64,000 nucleotides of DNA, from NCBI GenBank assembly GCA_025769875.1, contig JAGFNK010000077.1, forward strand, positions 62,001 to 126,000, written 5' to 3'. This document shows, one piece after another, positions 36,301-48,922 of the stretch; position 1 is the first letter of the stretch, and each line of letters begins with the position of its first letter. Made by a program: the position numbers and the translations under genes. The notes beneath the pieces are model-generated. The model did no database searches, was not told the origin of the DNA, and saw only the letters and a program-made list of their open reading frames with translations. Source of the DNA: Russula earlei (lineage: Eukaryota > Basidiomycota > Agaricomycetes > Russulales > Russulaceae).

Positions 36301-39300
36301 ATCTCCAAGAATAACGGACGGGCTGCGTTCGTTTTCTCTGGTCAGGGTGGACAATATGTCGGAATGGGTCGTGAAGCTTTACAAGTCAGTGCCACTAGTC
36401 CGGGATATCATCAATGAATGCCATGGTTTCTTGGTGAAGTCTGGTTTTCCCGGCGTGGTGCAATTCATTGCCCCGGCCGAAAATTGCAGCTCATTATCGG
36501 AATTAGAGCAGTTGGAAGTCGCCCAGAGTGCAATCTTTGCGTTGGAATACGCACTTGCCCAGTTATGGATATCCTGGGGTGTCATTCCGGCGGTAGTTTT
36601 TGGCCACAGGTGAATGCTTTGCCATTGAGACGCCTCTTCCTCGTCTGACCCTGCATAATTCAGTCTTGGTGAATACGTTGCCCAGACTGTTGCTGGCGTG
36701 CTCAGTTTGCGAGATGCTCTTTTCTTGGTTGCGAGCAGAGCTCGTCTTATGATCCAAAACTGTGCTCCTGATTCAACTGGCATGATGGCAGTCAATATCA
36801 GCCCCGTTGCAATTGGCAGCATCCTCAAATCGTCGGAAGAATTTTATGCCATCACCATTTCCTGCTACAATTCCCCTGATGATGTTGTGGTATCGGGGCC
36901 ATCTGCTGGGCTGCAAGCGTTGAAGGCCTACCTGGACGGGACAGTGCGTTGCAAGAATTTTTTGCTTCCAGTTGGTTTTGGATACCATAGCAACGCGATG
37001 TGCCCTCTTCAGGACGACTTTACCTTGTTGGCACGACGCGTTACAATATCCCCTCCAGTAATTCCCATCATATCTAACGTCTGCGGGAAGCTCGTATTTC
37101 CTGGTGATTCCTCTGTCTTCAACGCCGAATATTATGTCCGCCATTGCACGGAACCTGTCCTATTCGATGATGGAGTTCGAGCATCCGTTTCTACCGATCT
37201 TTTACCCACCATCGATGCTTGGATCGAGATAGGCCCTCATGCAGCAGTCCTGCCCACGTTAAAGAGACACCCAATGGTTCAGAAAGATACACTTTTTCTG
37301 ACCTCAATGCGGAAGCGACAACATCCCTTGGTGTCCTTACACAATGCCTTGTCTCAATTATATCTTTCACCATTCGAAATCAAGTGGCGAAACGTATTCT
37401 CACATCTACCTTTCGTGTCGAACATTTCTCTTCCAACCTATCCTTGGTCAAATACAAGTTTTTGGGTAAGCTTCGAAGAGGAGATATCCCCAATGTACAG
37501 GATTAACCCCCTCACTCGAGCAACGGTTGGGAATCATGGCTTTCCCTTTACTGTCCTTCATCCATGGATACAATTCCCGTTCTCAGGAGACAACATTTTG
37601 TCCGTGTTTGAGACCCCGATCACTCATCTTTCCGAGTTCATATGTGGTCACCGTGTCAGAGAACATCCCTTATGCCCAGCGTCTACCTATCAAGAGCTCG
37701 CATTAGCCGGAGTCCAGGCTTCTGTCATATTTTGTCACACCAAGTACAAATATCGCCTTGCCGTCCTATATGACATTGAGTTTCAAAGTCCTTTGATCTA
37801 TAGCGAGGGTACATGCTATGCCATCCAGACATCGATCAAATTCGAGACGGAGGACGCAGGATCATGGAAAGGTAACAACTACCAACAACGAAGGAAGGAC
37901 GCATGCCCATGGCAATTTTAAACTTCAGCTACCATCCAGCACTTCGTCAAAATTCAGCCTTATTCGCCCTGTCATCTCGCATCGGGTCTCTTCCATCACC
38001 ACCGAAAGAGATAGCAAGATCTTTTCCGCAAGCAGCGTTTACCAGGTCTTCTTTCCCCGTGTCGTGGAATATGGGAAGAACTACCGCGCTATTCGGTTAT
38101 TGACAATGAGCGCGGAAGGCACAGAAGGTTACGCAACCGTACAACTTCCAGCCAACTCAGATCACGCTTGCTTTGTTGTCAATCCTATATTGATGGACGC
38201 TATGCTTCACGTAGCCGGTTTTATTGCTAACATGCGTGGGAACACCAATGATGTGTTCATATGTAGCAAGGTGGGCTGTGTGGAAATGATTCCCCGTCTC
38301 ATCGATGATAGTGCTCCGTATGGAATCTACGTTAACTGCGCTTGGCTCCCTGGTGGCGACATGCTTGCAGAAACTTACACTCTCGAGCAGGGTCCGGCCA
38401 ACCAGATCGTTGCCCATCTCGAAGGCATTCATTTCCGGAAAGTTCCACTTACGACTCTTGAACACGGGCTCACTTTGGCAGCCGGGCTCATTCTTTCTGA
38501 ACCCTTGAAACTCGAAGGGAATGTGATCTCTTCTCGCTCCCCTACCCCTCCCATCTCACAGCATTTCGCCGAGATACAACTAGGTACTACACATTCGAAG
38601 TCCAGCGCTCTCTCCAGTACTAAATCGCCATCTGGTATCACCATAAATCCCTCGGGTAGTCTCTACAGCGCCAATTTGAATTTCCTTTCTCTGTCTCGTG
38701 ATGTTAACAAAGAAGCAACTGTTAAAAACATTCTGGGGGTGCCTTGTAGAAGCTCTGAAGTCAGCCTCGCTACTAATGCTCTAGTCAAACAGCCCTCAGA
38801 CTCTGGAGACAAAACTTGTCGATCAGATGTGAGAAGCACTCCTCGCAGCCATTCTTGGTCTTGAAGTGAAGGAACTACACGAAGACGCCGACCTCGGATT
38901 GCTTGGTCTTGACTCTACTGGCATCTATTGACGCTCATCGTGCTCTACAGTCCCATTTTTCTCTCTCGTTGCCGAGTGACCTCTTCGCAACCCATACTAG
39001 TGCGAAAGCCATACAGTCATTTATCACTAGTCGACTGCGTGCGAGCTGCGAATCACCCAACGGGAGCACGCACTCCTGTCTGGCGGATACGATGGACGGG
39101 AATGCAGGTCTCTCACTGTCCGCTCTCCACCTTGACACTGTCCCTGTTCCCGTGCAAAGAACTAGATCATCTGGACGAGCACCCCTATTTCTTATTCATG
39201 ATGGAGGCGGTCTCGTCAAGTACATACACAACATTCCCTCCCTTGGCCGCGATCTCTGGGGCATCGATAATCCGTACTTTATCACTAGCCAACCTTGGGA

Positions 39301-40016
39301 AGTCTGTAGAATCTATGGCTTCCGAGTACGCCAAGTACATAACGGAAGCCGCGGGACTAAGGGCCTGTCCTTCTTGGCGGTTGGAACCTACTTCCTTCTG
39401 AAACTCATTGCTAACCTTTTGTACGTCGCAGGGTGGTCCTTCGGTGGTATCATCGCATTCGAAGTTGCACGTCATTTGTTGAAGTTGGATGTCGTTGTGA
39501 AGGGTGTTGTGCTTATTGATTCACCCAGTCCGCTTAATCACGTGCCGCTTTCTGACGCCTTGGTTGACTCGATTGTGAAGCTTAATCGTCACTCGGTTCC
39601 CGGTATTAGCCTACTGGTCAAGCGACAGTTCCAAATGAATTCACGAATACTCCTTGATTATGATCCAAGGGAGGGCGGTGGACCATATCCGCGGCTAGTG
39701 TTTCTCTCCTCCTGCGAAAACTACAACCCCGGCAGTGGCTTAGAGGTCCCTAGTTGGCTCTCGAGTAGTGCTGACCGCCGCTCTGCGGCTGCAGAATGGG
39801 AGGCTATAGCAGGCAATCTAATCAAATGCATTGATATTCCAGGGCATCATTTCCAAGTGTTTCATAGTCCTTTTCGTACGTATCTGTTTGGTTTTCCTCA
39901 CAACGCCGTGGGATGCTGAGATTAAATAGATCTCTTCCACTTCCTCTGCGATCATTGAAGCCTGTTCTCTTTTGGATGATGCTGCAGATCACGGAGGCAT
40001 TTACTCGCAAACTTGA
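33375..40016 (+). CDS. Non-reducing polyketide synthase (SAT-KS-AT-PT-ACP-TE), frame-disrupted
   Basis: Iterative fungal polyketide synthase of the aromatic (orsellinate-like) type. Domains: SAT (GFSSGM near 33770), KS with DTACSSSL (near 35200), EAHGTGT and [15 protein letters not shown] with [12 protein letters not shown] and GHSLGEY (split by an intron near 36610-36664), PT with [13 protein letters not shown] (near 37645) and [11 protein letters not shown], one ACP ([14 protein letters not shown], near 38880-38916) and TE (GGWSFGG near 39435). Introns include a GC-AG one at 35069-35123. One extra base breaks the frame at 36376, about 37870, 38917, 39299 and 39360, and either a stop or a sixth break lies near 38843. 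The break at 38917 falls right after the ACP serine. The last exon (ending [14 protein letters not shown]) is inferred. Either sequence errors or a decaying gene; domain calls are firm. Confidence 0.88.
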
Positions 40017-41926
40017 TAGATATGCTTGTCTTTGGTATATCCGAACATCGTCCCTGAGTCAAGGACCTTTCCCGACGTCCCTATGGGTAACTGCAATGTA
40101 GACACAATTCCAATTGCTTTTACCTATCTTGGATCACAGACAAATGATGAGCGAGGATCAATAATCCAATCCGCATGTGAGACGAATTCACTCACGTTTC
40201 ATCGCCAGTTTTTTTTTTTTTTGTGATAATTAGATTGATCAAGACTAACGAGGGCTATCACATGTGATCACAAGACCTGCCAAACACGAGGTGGTCAGTC
40301 AAAGCTACTTTTCATCTGGATCTCACCATCAGGGATCAGGCACCAAGACAACCAGGTGCGGATATGGCGCACGAAACGCATCGCCCCGATTTATAACGTC
40401 ACTGAACGAGAAACCCGTTTTCACCCGTATACTTTGGATCAGACCGGGACATCGTAAGAAGCTCAACTGAGGAACAGCGAATCCCGGTGGTCTGGCAGTA
40501 CGAGGATGACGACGGTCAGTACAGCATTTCTTCGTGTGACCACATCATGGTTGCCCACCCCAACAAAAAGTCGCCCCGAAATCAGGACCCCGTTGTTCAG
40601 CGGACCCCTATCTCATATCTTATCATCGATTGTCGGTAATTAAATAATCGCCGTATGCACGTGCTTTCCCTTTGGGGCGCATTTTTCGGCAAACTTCATG
40701 GTAGAAAAAGAAAAGTATTATCAGGACGACGACGCGGCTGACAATGTTACATCCCGTAGATGGCAGTGACGTCTTTGTTGAGTGAAGTGGCAGCTCACCT
40801 ACGCCAAATGCCATTGCATATGGAGTGGTTGTGGCTGACACTGCCAACGGCGATAACGGCCGCATATAATCGGTCCCGGAAGAAGCTAACATCATTGGGT
40901 CAACTGAGCGTGTAAATATGATGCGATCAAAAAAGGCATGTAACCTCACCTTAGTTCGTGGTCACTCTTCATGTGCGCTGCGTTATTGTCGTAGTTTCAA
41001 TGAAAGCTATGAAAGCTGACCGTCATCACAGCCGAGTTGTCGTGATCGTAGAGTCGGAAGAGTCGTTGCCGTGATTGACATCAAAATCGTGCAGGTTTGC
41101 AACGTGTTTTATTAAGCCTGGGGTCTAAGTTCAGACTCAACTTTACTACTACTAGGACGTCGAGAGCTGATTCGGTCTGGTGGTTTCTAACGCGTCTGCA
41201 CTCATATGTTCTTTTAGCGAATAAGAGTCGCGTTCGATGTGCTACGTCAAGCGCTTGGCTCAACTGACTAACTGATCTCACTGGACTCTGGGCGCTTGAC
41301 GGCGTCCGAATTGCCAGTGGCGCATCAAGAAACAAACTAGGTTATACTTTGTGCTACTCTTTCCATAGGACGAAAGTTTTCGCTAACACTTGCTCGCTTA
41401 TCATCTGACATTCTCATGACAGAGCAGTAATTGTACTAGGTGTAAAGAAGATAGGTGGTGCCCTATTTCAACAAAATAGAGCCTGACACCTGCTACCCAA
41501 GGAAAAATTGACTCCGATCATCCAGCCGTGATGTGGGTGCGCTCGCCCACACCGGGCAATACGACAGAAGGCGATAGTTTTCACACAAATGCGGGAATCG
41601 CGATGGGATCGATCAGCCAAGGGAGGTCACACTGGAACTGCGATCGGACGAGTTATCATCAGCCAACACATAGGCTATGCCAACACTATTTCGCAAAATT
41701 ACTGATGTACGATAAGAATCTAATGGCGTTTGTCTGCTGAACGACTGCGGGCGTAAGCGTGCGCGGATGACCGACCAGGAGGGCCTATTACTAGTGGAGC
41801 GACCTTATTTACCCCGCCCCGCGACCACCAGTTGGCGTCGGTTTCTTTCTATATTTTCCACTTTCAATTCTCTCTCTCTCCTGTCCCTCAAATTTCTCTG
41901 CCAGTAACAGTTAAAGTTGCTCGAAT
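40017..41926. other. Intergenic, no gene seen
   Basis: Has a T13 tract near 40210 and only short open frames without recognisable motifs. The right part should hold the permease promoter. Confidence 0.4.
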
Positions 41927-44900
41927 ATGGGGGTTAAGGACTTCCAGTTATCCGACAAGTCATCCAGTGATGGTGCCTCAGGAGCCTCAGCGAAATTTTA
42001 CAATGCGGACCTCGACAAAGTTCAAAGGAAACTTAGCGGCTTCCACGTTCAGATGTACGTTATGCTTCATGTTCTGTCTAACCTCTTTAATTATCTTCAA
42101 ACCAGGTTCGCTGTATGTGTTCCGCCCCTCCCGAGCCCAGAGAAACTCATGTCATGTATCTTACCAGATTGCTGGTGTTATTGGAACGGGACTTTTCTTA
42201 GGCTTAGGCCAGTTACTCTCAACGACAGGGCCCTTGGGTGTACTTCTGGTCTTCTCGCTTGTCGGAAGCGTCGCGTTCGCGTTCGTATCATCTAGCGTCC
42301 CCGATTCGCACCCTGACTTCAAGCGGTGTACCTTGCAGCTCGATAGTGTCTGTAACGGAAATGACTATCTTTGCTCCAATATCTGGATCATTTTCCCATT
42401 ACGGTGCGTCGAAGATTGTCCCAAACAAGCTTGTCAGATTCACGTCGGGCGTTTCAGCTGGTCGTTGGGTAGATCCGGCGCTGGGCTTTGCCGTGAGTTT
42501 CAATCCTGAGGTCACGAGTTGATCTGACTCGTTTGAATTGGGTCCAGGTCGGTTGGGTAAGACGTGTTCGTGCTTCTCTAGCACCTAAAGTACTAATTCT
42601 AGCCCTCCCCAACTCCAAGAACTACTTCTATGTACGCCTCTGTCTCTTTTCCTCAGGCTTTCGTGTTCAGACAATTGTAGACCTGTGCAATCACCCTTCC
42701 CGCGGAAATTACTGCCTCAGCTGCGTTGATAACTTACTGGGACCATGATGTTCGGTGTTACCTCTTGGCATGCCTCCTAACCTAACCTTTGTTTGCAGTC
42801 AAGCCATGTCCCAATATATGTCGCGATCTTTATCGTTGCCGCTTACACTGGCAACATTTTGGGACCAAGGTCAGTTCTGCTCGCCTCGCATCAACGCCTT
42901 CTACAGCTTATAAGCCAATCTCCGTGAACCAGGTTTTTTGGCCATAGTAGGTTTCCTAGGCATACACTTTCCATGAACACCTTGGCTCATTGGATGCAGC
43001 TGAAGTTGTCTTTGCCACCTTGAAATGTATGTACCCTCGCTCTGTTAAATCCCGTCTGCTCTAATTTCGCAGTGATGCTTGTCATTGGCTTGGTGTGTAC
43101 CCTTTACATGTGCACACTGATTTTCCTTGAGCCTTCATTCCTGACAGATCATTGGTGGGCTTGTCATTAGCTTGGGCGGAGGTCCCGATCACACACGGTC
43201 CGTTTCGGTTCACTTCGATAGTTGTAATCTTACCAACTGATTGTCAATAGTCATGGATTTCAAGTGAGGCGACTGTTCTCTAACCGTTCTCCCACATTGG
43301 CTCAACTCACTTGTAGTACTGGGTACACCCAGGCCCCCTTGTCTCTTGTAAGTCTAATTTAGTGACGTTGAACAACGGTAGCCGACATCTTTCATATAGC
43401 CCTTGAGCCTGGGGCGCTTGGCCGTTTCTTGGGCCTTCTTCTTGGAATAATATACGCTGCATTCGCAATGTGTGGAATAGAAATCCTCACGCTGTCAGTA
43501 ATTGGCTCCTGTTCGTCTAACCGTGATATCTAACTTCGTCCTCGACTAGCGCTGCTGCGGAGACGCGCAGTCCACGGAAATGCCTGGCCAATTGCATGCG
43601 TACTGTGTTCTTTCGCATCTTCATCTGCTATGTAGGCGTTGTTCATACTCCCCGTTTCATTCCTTGAATCTGGTGTAGATCCTCACTGGTTTGGTTGTTG
43701 GGATGCTCATCCCATCCAACTGACCCGGAGCTTTTCAAGTCCGTCATGTCGTCGTCCGAATCAACTTCTTCTCACTGACGCCACCCAGAAAAACGGGCAA
43801 TGCAGGCCAATCGCCTTTCGTGCTTGTCTTTAATCGCGCAGGCGTGAAAAGTGAGCGCCGACTCCATTTCACCGTTCAATATTTCAATGTTTTATCTATT
43901 CAGCTTTGCCTCACATTGTGAACGCGGTGGTGCTGACGAGCGCCTTCTCATCTGCAAACGGGATGTTGTACTCAGCATCGAGGTTACTGTTTGCCCTTGG
44001 TGTACAAGGACAAGCTCCGAGAATTGTCACGACGGTATCTCGTGATGGAGTGCCTTACGTTGCTATTACCATAAGTGTACACCGAATTTTTGTGTGCATG
44101 GAATGTCTTGTACTTATCTTGTCCCTGCTAGGGCCTCTTCTCTTTCCTCGCCTTCCTGAACACAAGTAACGGCTTGGGGAAGGTGTTCCAGTAAGTGCTT
44201 AGCCGCTCAGAGAAGAACATGATGGGTTGACCCCACCTTAGTTGGTTCCTCAATCTAAGTGAGTTTCCCTTACAAACACGGTTGATAGCGATGGCTGAGC
44301 ATGACCGTTAGGCGCGGTTGGTGGCCTCATCAAGTGCGAGCATGTTGTTGTCTTGTTGCTGGCTCCCATTGACGCCCGTTATCTAGTTGGCTAATGATTG
44401 GCATCACCTATCTTCGATACTGTGGGTTTTTTTTTAAACTTGTCCTACCCAGGAAACGATATCTTTCCCAGATTATGGGCTAAAAGCCCAGGGTGGAGAG
44501 AGAAGTGGTTATTATGTCGGCTATCGGTCTATATTCCAGCCCTATGCTGGGATGTACGTGGTCTTTTGGTATGTGATATTCTATAATCTTGTATTGTTAG
44601 TGAACCTCTTTGCAGGACGGTCATTTTCATTCTTGTCAGCGGCATATCCGTATTTTGGCATTTCAACGTTACTGACTTTCTTGCGGCATGTGAGGACAAC
44701 GACCTGTTGCCCGATCGCACATTTTGGACTAATTTCTCCACCCTCTAAGACATTGATATCCTGATCTTTGCCATGTTGTACATTGGCTGGAAGGTCGTTG
44801 GACGGACAAAGATCGTGCGCATTCATTTAATTGTTAGGTCTGCCTATCCGACGCAGCCTGATTTCTGCTCTCAGGTCCCCTTGTTGCAGATGGATTTCGA

Positions 44901-45025
44901 GACTGTACGTCAAACATCTTGTTTCCCATTCCCATCTGCCCTTCTGACAAGTGACAAAAACTTCGCAGGGGATCCCATCCTTTGAGGAGACAGAAGGGAC
45001 GGAACCATCGGGTTATCACAAGTAA
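41927..45025 (+). CDS. Amino acid permease (APC superfamily, fungal YAT type)
   Basis: Plasma-membrane amino acid:proton symporter with about 12 membrane segments, split by at least 15 short introns. Readable blocks: MGVKDFQLSD, FHVQM then IAGVIGTGLFLGLGQ, VSVTEMTIFAPISGSFSHY, AGRWVDPALGFAVGWNYFY, TCAITLPAEITASAALITYW, GGLVISLGGGPDH, YWVHPGPL, ETRSPRKCLANC, ILTGLVVGMLIPSN, HIVNAVVLTSAFSSANGMLY, FSFLAFLNTSNGLGKVFQ, FQPYAG, MLYIGWKVVGRTK and the typical tail DFETGIPSFEETEG. The intron after SVAFA is phase 2 and removes an apparent frame jump. One true break remains: an extra T at 43721 between PSN and DPELFKS. The specific substrate cannot be told from sequence. Confidence 0.85.
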
Positions 45026-45713
45026 TGAGAAGAATTTGATCATTCCTGTACAATAGTAGCTTCTTGGGCGCGGGTCGTTCCACAAACTGTCGCAGTGTTT
45101 TGCTGGTCTTAGTTAATATATCTATCATTATAATAAAAGCTCACGCAGCGCTCATGGTTTAAGATCCACCAGTCTGTTATTTCGATATAACGAATCAGCC
45201 CTACCATGTCCATGCACCCTTCAGATTTCAACTCAGCACACGCGAAATGGGGTGTTAGTAACGTAACTAGGTAAGGATAAGAAGGAAAGGCAAATCACCA
45301 TCGCCGGTCACCGTCCCGTCGTACCGGAGGGGAAGGGGGGAACCGTTCATATTGAGATGAGTTTACTGTAAATCCATTCTTTACCACGTCGGCAAAGCGA
45401 ATCCTCGAAAGGGGAGGAAACGACATTGGTTGGCCTTTCCGAGTCCCTCGATCGCTACCAATCTGACAACTTCTAGACCTTGTATTGACGAGGCAATATA
45501 ATGGGAGAATCCTCTCTGCAGGCACGTCGACATCAATTATGTCGTCACTTAAGGGGGAGGCACGCATGAGAATTAGGCGCGTCCTCGTCCCGAACTAAAT
45601 GCATATGTTCCTGCATCAGGACAACCCAGGGATCTGCAAATGACTTGTTCTTGTTCCTTGTGCGCGAGAATCTCCTGGACGAGAAAACAAAGCATTATAT
45701 GTACGACCCAGAC
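45026..45713. other. Convergent intergenic region
   Basis: Lies between the 3' ends of the permease and the peroxin. No gene recognised. Confidence 0.45.
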
Positions 45714-47283
45714 CTATGACGTGGCAGAGACAGCAGGGTTCAAGTAGATTCGCCTGACCCACCGCCTTCTCCGCGTTATTTGAGCTTTCCCCTCGCCCTT
45801 TGGCAAAGCGTGCGGCTCAAGCCATGCGTCATTTGTATACACCCATCCCGCTGGGTGTCACGAAAGCATGAACGAACTGGTTTATTGACGACGGGGAAGA
45901 AAAAAAAAAGAAAGCTCACAATTATCCGCACCGACTTCGCACCACTTGGCTTCAATGTCGGCCCGCCAGTCTTCGGTCTCAACAAACGCCCAACCAGGCT
46001 CGAGCAGGAACGTGAGATTGCTGCTGTTACCGTGTGAGCAGACCGCGCGACGGGCACAAAGAAAGGCGACTACAGACCTCACAACGTCACTGCCGCCGCC
46101 GCCATCCACTGTGACGGCACTGCAGCCATCCCGTCCACGCGTCCACGCGACGCGCTCACCCATTTTGAGGTTAGCCTTGCTCCACCCCACCCCTTCACCG
46201 CCTGGGGCCAAGCGTTCGTTCTCGAATAGTTCGACTTCGCGGAGCTCGCTTTGGAAGTGATGGTCCTTGAGCCTGTCGTCGTCGATTAGGCGCGTGAGGC
46301 GCGCGCGCCAGCGGGGGAGCGGCAGCGCCTCAAGGAGTCGTGCGAGTGGTGCGTCTCGTACGAGAGGGTGGGAGAAGGCGAACGGGGTGAGGCCGCCTAC
46401 GAGGAGCAATGGGCGAAGAGGAACCAGGTACAGGAGGGGGAGGGCGAGAAGCGTGCTCAACAGTATGATGGTGAAAATAAACGGCGTGTAGGGAGTGGCA
46501 AAGGTGAGATGGTGAACGTAAGGGACGACTGCGTCATGGACGTCGGCGCTGGACGGGATTCCGTCACTCGACCGGGATAGATTCGAGACATTGCCACGTA
46601 CATCAGGCCCATGAGGTTTTGGATTCCTTGGATATTTCCCAGCCATTCAGCACTGCCTTCGCGGGCATGAGCGCGAGTTGGGGGCCGAATCTGTTCGGTA
46701 AGGGACAGTTCGCTTTCTGAGCTCTTGGATGGAGGATGTGCGACGATGATTATTGTGAGTGCGATGATGTTGGGGAGTAAGAGGATGAGTCGTGGAAAAT
46801 AGCCTACGCAATGGTCAGCTCGCAGTTCGCAGAGCACGAAGACGAACCTGGCTAACAGAGGAAGCTGTACGCAACCATCCACATCATGGTGACCTTCCAA
46901 CCTTTCCTCCAGGTCACAATTTCCTCTATTCTGTCTTGCAACCAAAAGACTGGGCCAATTCTACTGATGAATCTGCGGAAATTGAGTGTGGTCGTGGGGA
47001 CTGAGAGGGGATCCCGGGTGGACAGCAGGTGAGGGACCCTCCGTGGGTGCTCACTCGAGGCATTTGCTGGGATCTGAAGGGATGAGGCAAGCAATAGACC
47101 CGGAAGATTTCCGAAAACATTGCGCGTTGGAGTGCTGCCTTGAGACGAGGGAAGTGCTGGATCATCTGTAGTCTTCGACGCTGGCGGAAGTGAAGTGTGG
47201 ACTTCTGCATCTAGACGATTTTTCACCTCGGGTGGCACGAGGGTTGCACACGCCGGGATATCGACGTAGTCAAAGATTGCCAT
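45714..47283 (-). CDS. Peroxisomal membrane protein of the Pex23/24/28-32 family (dysferlin domain)
   Basis: Members are ER/peroxisome membrane proteins that control peroxisome number, size and contact sites. The N-terminal part has the family block VFWLQDRIEEIVTWRKGWKV followed by membrane segments (TMMWMVAYSFL, YFPRLILLLPNIIALTIII) and a second hydrophobic pair (FIFTIILLSTLLALPLLYLV, PLLLVGGLTPFAF). The C-terminal dysferlin domain reads ELFENERL...GWAFVETEDWRADIEAKW, then GWVYTNDAW. Introns restore frame at each step: near 46855-46805 (donor GTTAGCC), near 46600-46550 (donor GTACGT, joining LMGLI to ADVHDAV) and near 45910-45835 (joining GADNS to GWVYTN). The end is QITRRRRWVRRIYLNPAV. No frameshift. 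Which of the yeast paralogues it matches cannot be decided. Confidence 0.85.
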
Positions 47284-47413
47284 TAGATCGAATGAGGGAT
47301 GGGCCAGATGGCACTACAGTATATCTTGTCGTTGTTGGTGTGAGTTGCGTGTTGGGGTCGATTCAAGCGCCGTTCAAGTCAAAAGTCGAACGTTGTTCCT
47401 CTCCTCTACGAGC

Positions 47414-48593
47414 ATGTCCTCAGAGTTGGCCTCTGTCGAACTGTCTTCTCCTCTCACAGGTCGCCTCAATGACCTCCTCGATCGCCTCGGCCTTCCCTTC
47501 GTATTAGACACACCGTTGGACCTCACCCCATCCTTGCTTCTCGCTATACTCGAGTCCCTCCTCCAATCCCGTCTCCCCATATCGTCCTCCGTCCGCGAGT
47601 CATGCAGCGACACGGCAAAGGTACAGGCCATGAAAATATTTCTCGGCATACTTGAGACAGACGTCCTCAACGAAGATATCGGTGTCAGTGATATCGATCC
47701 TCGACGTCTTGCCGCAGGTGAATGGGAAGAAGTCGTCTTCATAGCCAAACTACTTTGCTGGCTCGGGAAGCAGATGGGCTTACTCCCGTCCAAACACACC
47801 TCCTCTACAAAATCTCTAAAAAGACCAACCTCAACAGCGGGCTCCAGCACCGGAAGCACAGCGTCTATCCCCGGGCTTCCGGGAAAGGCATCGCCTTCAA
47901 CGCGATCAACCGCGACAAGTAGTATCAACAGTTCCTTGTCATTTGAAAGGGGGTACCAAGATTCCGACACCACGGTGCAGTCCGTGCATAGTGATGTCAC
48001 GGAAACACGGCAACCGAGAGATGAACGTTTCTTATCTGCAGCGGAACACAGACGTCGACCTCAATGTATCCACGAAATAGAAGATCCCTCGTTCCTCGCT
48101 CAAGGGGATGATGAAGACCTCTTGCGTGCCGAATATATGTCACTTAGTCGTGACACGGACGACGAGGACGATGCATACTGCAACTGTTCCCAAGATGAGC
48201 GCGCCTATGCGACCTTCGATTCGAGAGACCGTTCTTCAGGTGAGGTTCGCTATGATGGCTATATCCAGGAAGTGGATGCTGGCCTGGAATTACGCACATT
48301 CGAGGCCCGCAAAGCGACTGAGAGATTTCTGGCATACTCTACTCCAGAAAAGGTGAGGGAAAGGACACAACCGTTGGTTGCAGGTTTCTAGTCAAATCGT
48401 GACTAACCAAGCAACTTGTTCCCAGTCTGGGATGCCCTCCATACCACGGTACCCTACCGAAAGTCGACCGATTACTCGACACGCTACCCCCAGTCATCAT
48501 ACGCTTGCATTACTAGACGAGCGTGCAAAGTTGCTCTCTAAACTTGCCAACTTGGATCTCAACATCGCTAGTGCGTTTTCAGGCAGGAGCTGA
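47414..48593 (+). CDS. Conserved fungal hypothetical protein (DUF5745-like)
   Basis: Two exons: about 47414-48351 and, after an intron ending at 48425 (TTCCCAG), the last one to 48593. The first ~130 residues look like a compact helical domain (GRLNDLLDRLGLPFVLDTP, LLLAILESLLQSRLP, VVFIAKLLCWLGKQMG), which I recall from fungal DUF5745 proteins; this is a tentative call. The middle is low-complexity S/T-rich, then an acidic segment (DDEDLLRAEYMSLSRDTDDE), and the tail is a short helix (LDERAKLLSKLANLDLNIAS). The ATG at 47414 was chosen because upstream codons are not conserved-looking. The gene is divergent from the peroxin with only 130 bp between starts, so they share a promoter region. No frameshift. 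Confidence 0.7.
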
Positions 48594-48922
48594 ATAGAGT
48601 TTAACTCTCTGGTAGGACAGATTTGAACACGTGTCCGAAAAAAATGTTTCTGACCCTTTCGGCTATTGTTTTCATGCAAAGTCCCTGGTCATTGTGTGAA
48701 ACACCACGGTAGGAGCGCTCGTCCGGTAATTGTTCAAGCGGTCGGCCCGATCCACCCATCAATTAGCGGTATATGCAGTGCACTAAGACCCGGCAGTAGA
48801 AACAGGCGCCCCTGTTTGTGCTCATGTAAACAGGCGATGATCCTCAAATACCCTTCCAAGTCGGAACCCCCTGTCGCCCAGATGAATCTTGTTTCGCTCT
48901 CTTTTGTTGGCTCCGAACTATA

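Noticed and set aside
42260..42345. Apparent frameshift in the permease after SVAFA
   Set aside because: A phase-2 intron ending TTGCAG joins SVAFA to SIVSVTEMT in frame.
33375..45025. Polyketide synthase plus permease as a biosynthetic cluster
   Set aside because: No tailoring enzyme, regulator or oxidase lies beside them, and nearly 2 kb of empty DNA separates the two; adjacency alone is not enough.
46540..46610. Apparent frameshift in the peroxin after QNLMGL
   Set aside because: A 53-nt intron with donor GTACGT joins LMGLI to ADVHDAV in frame.
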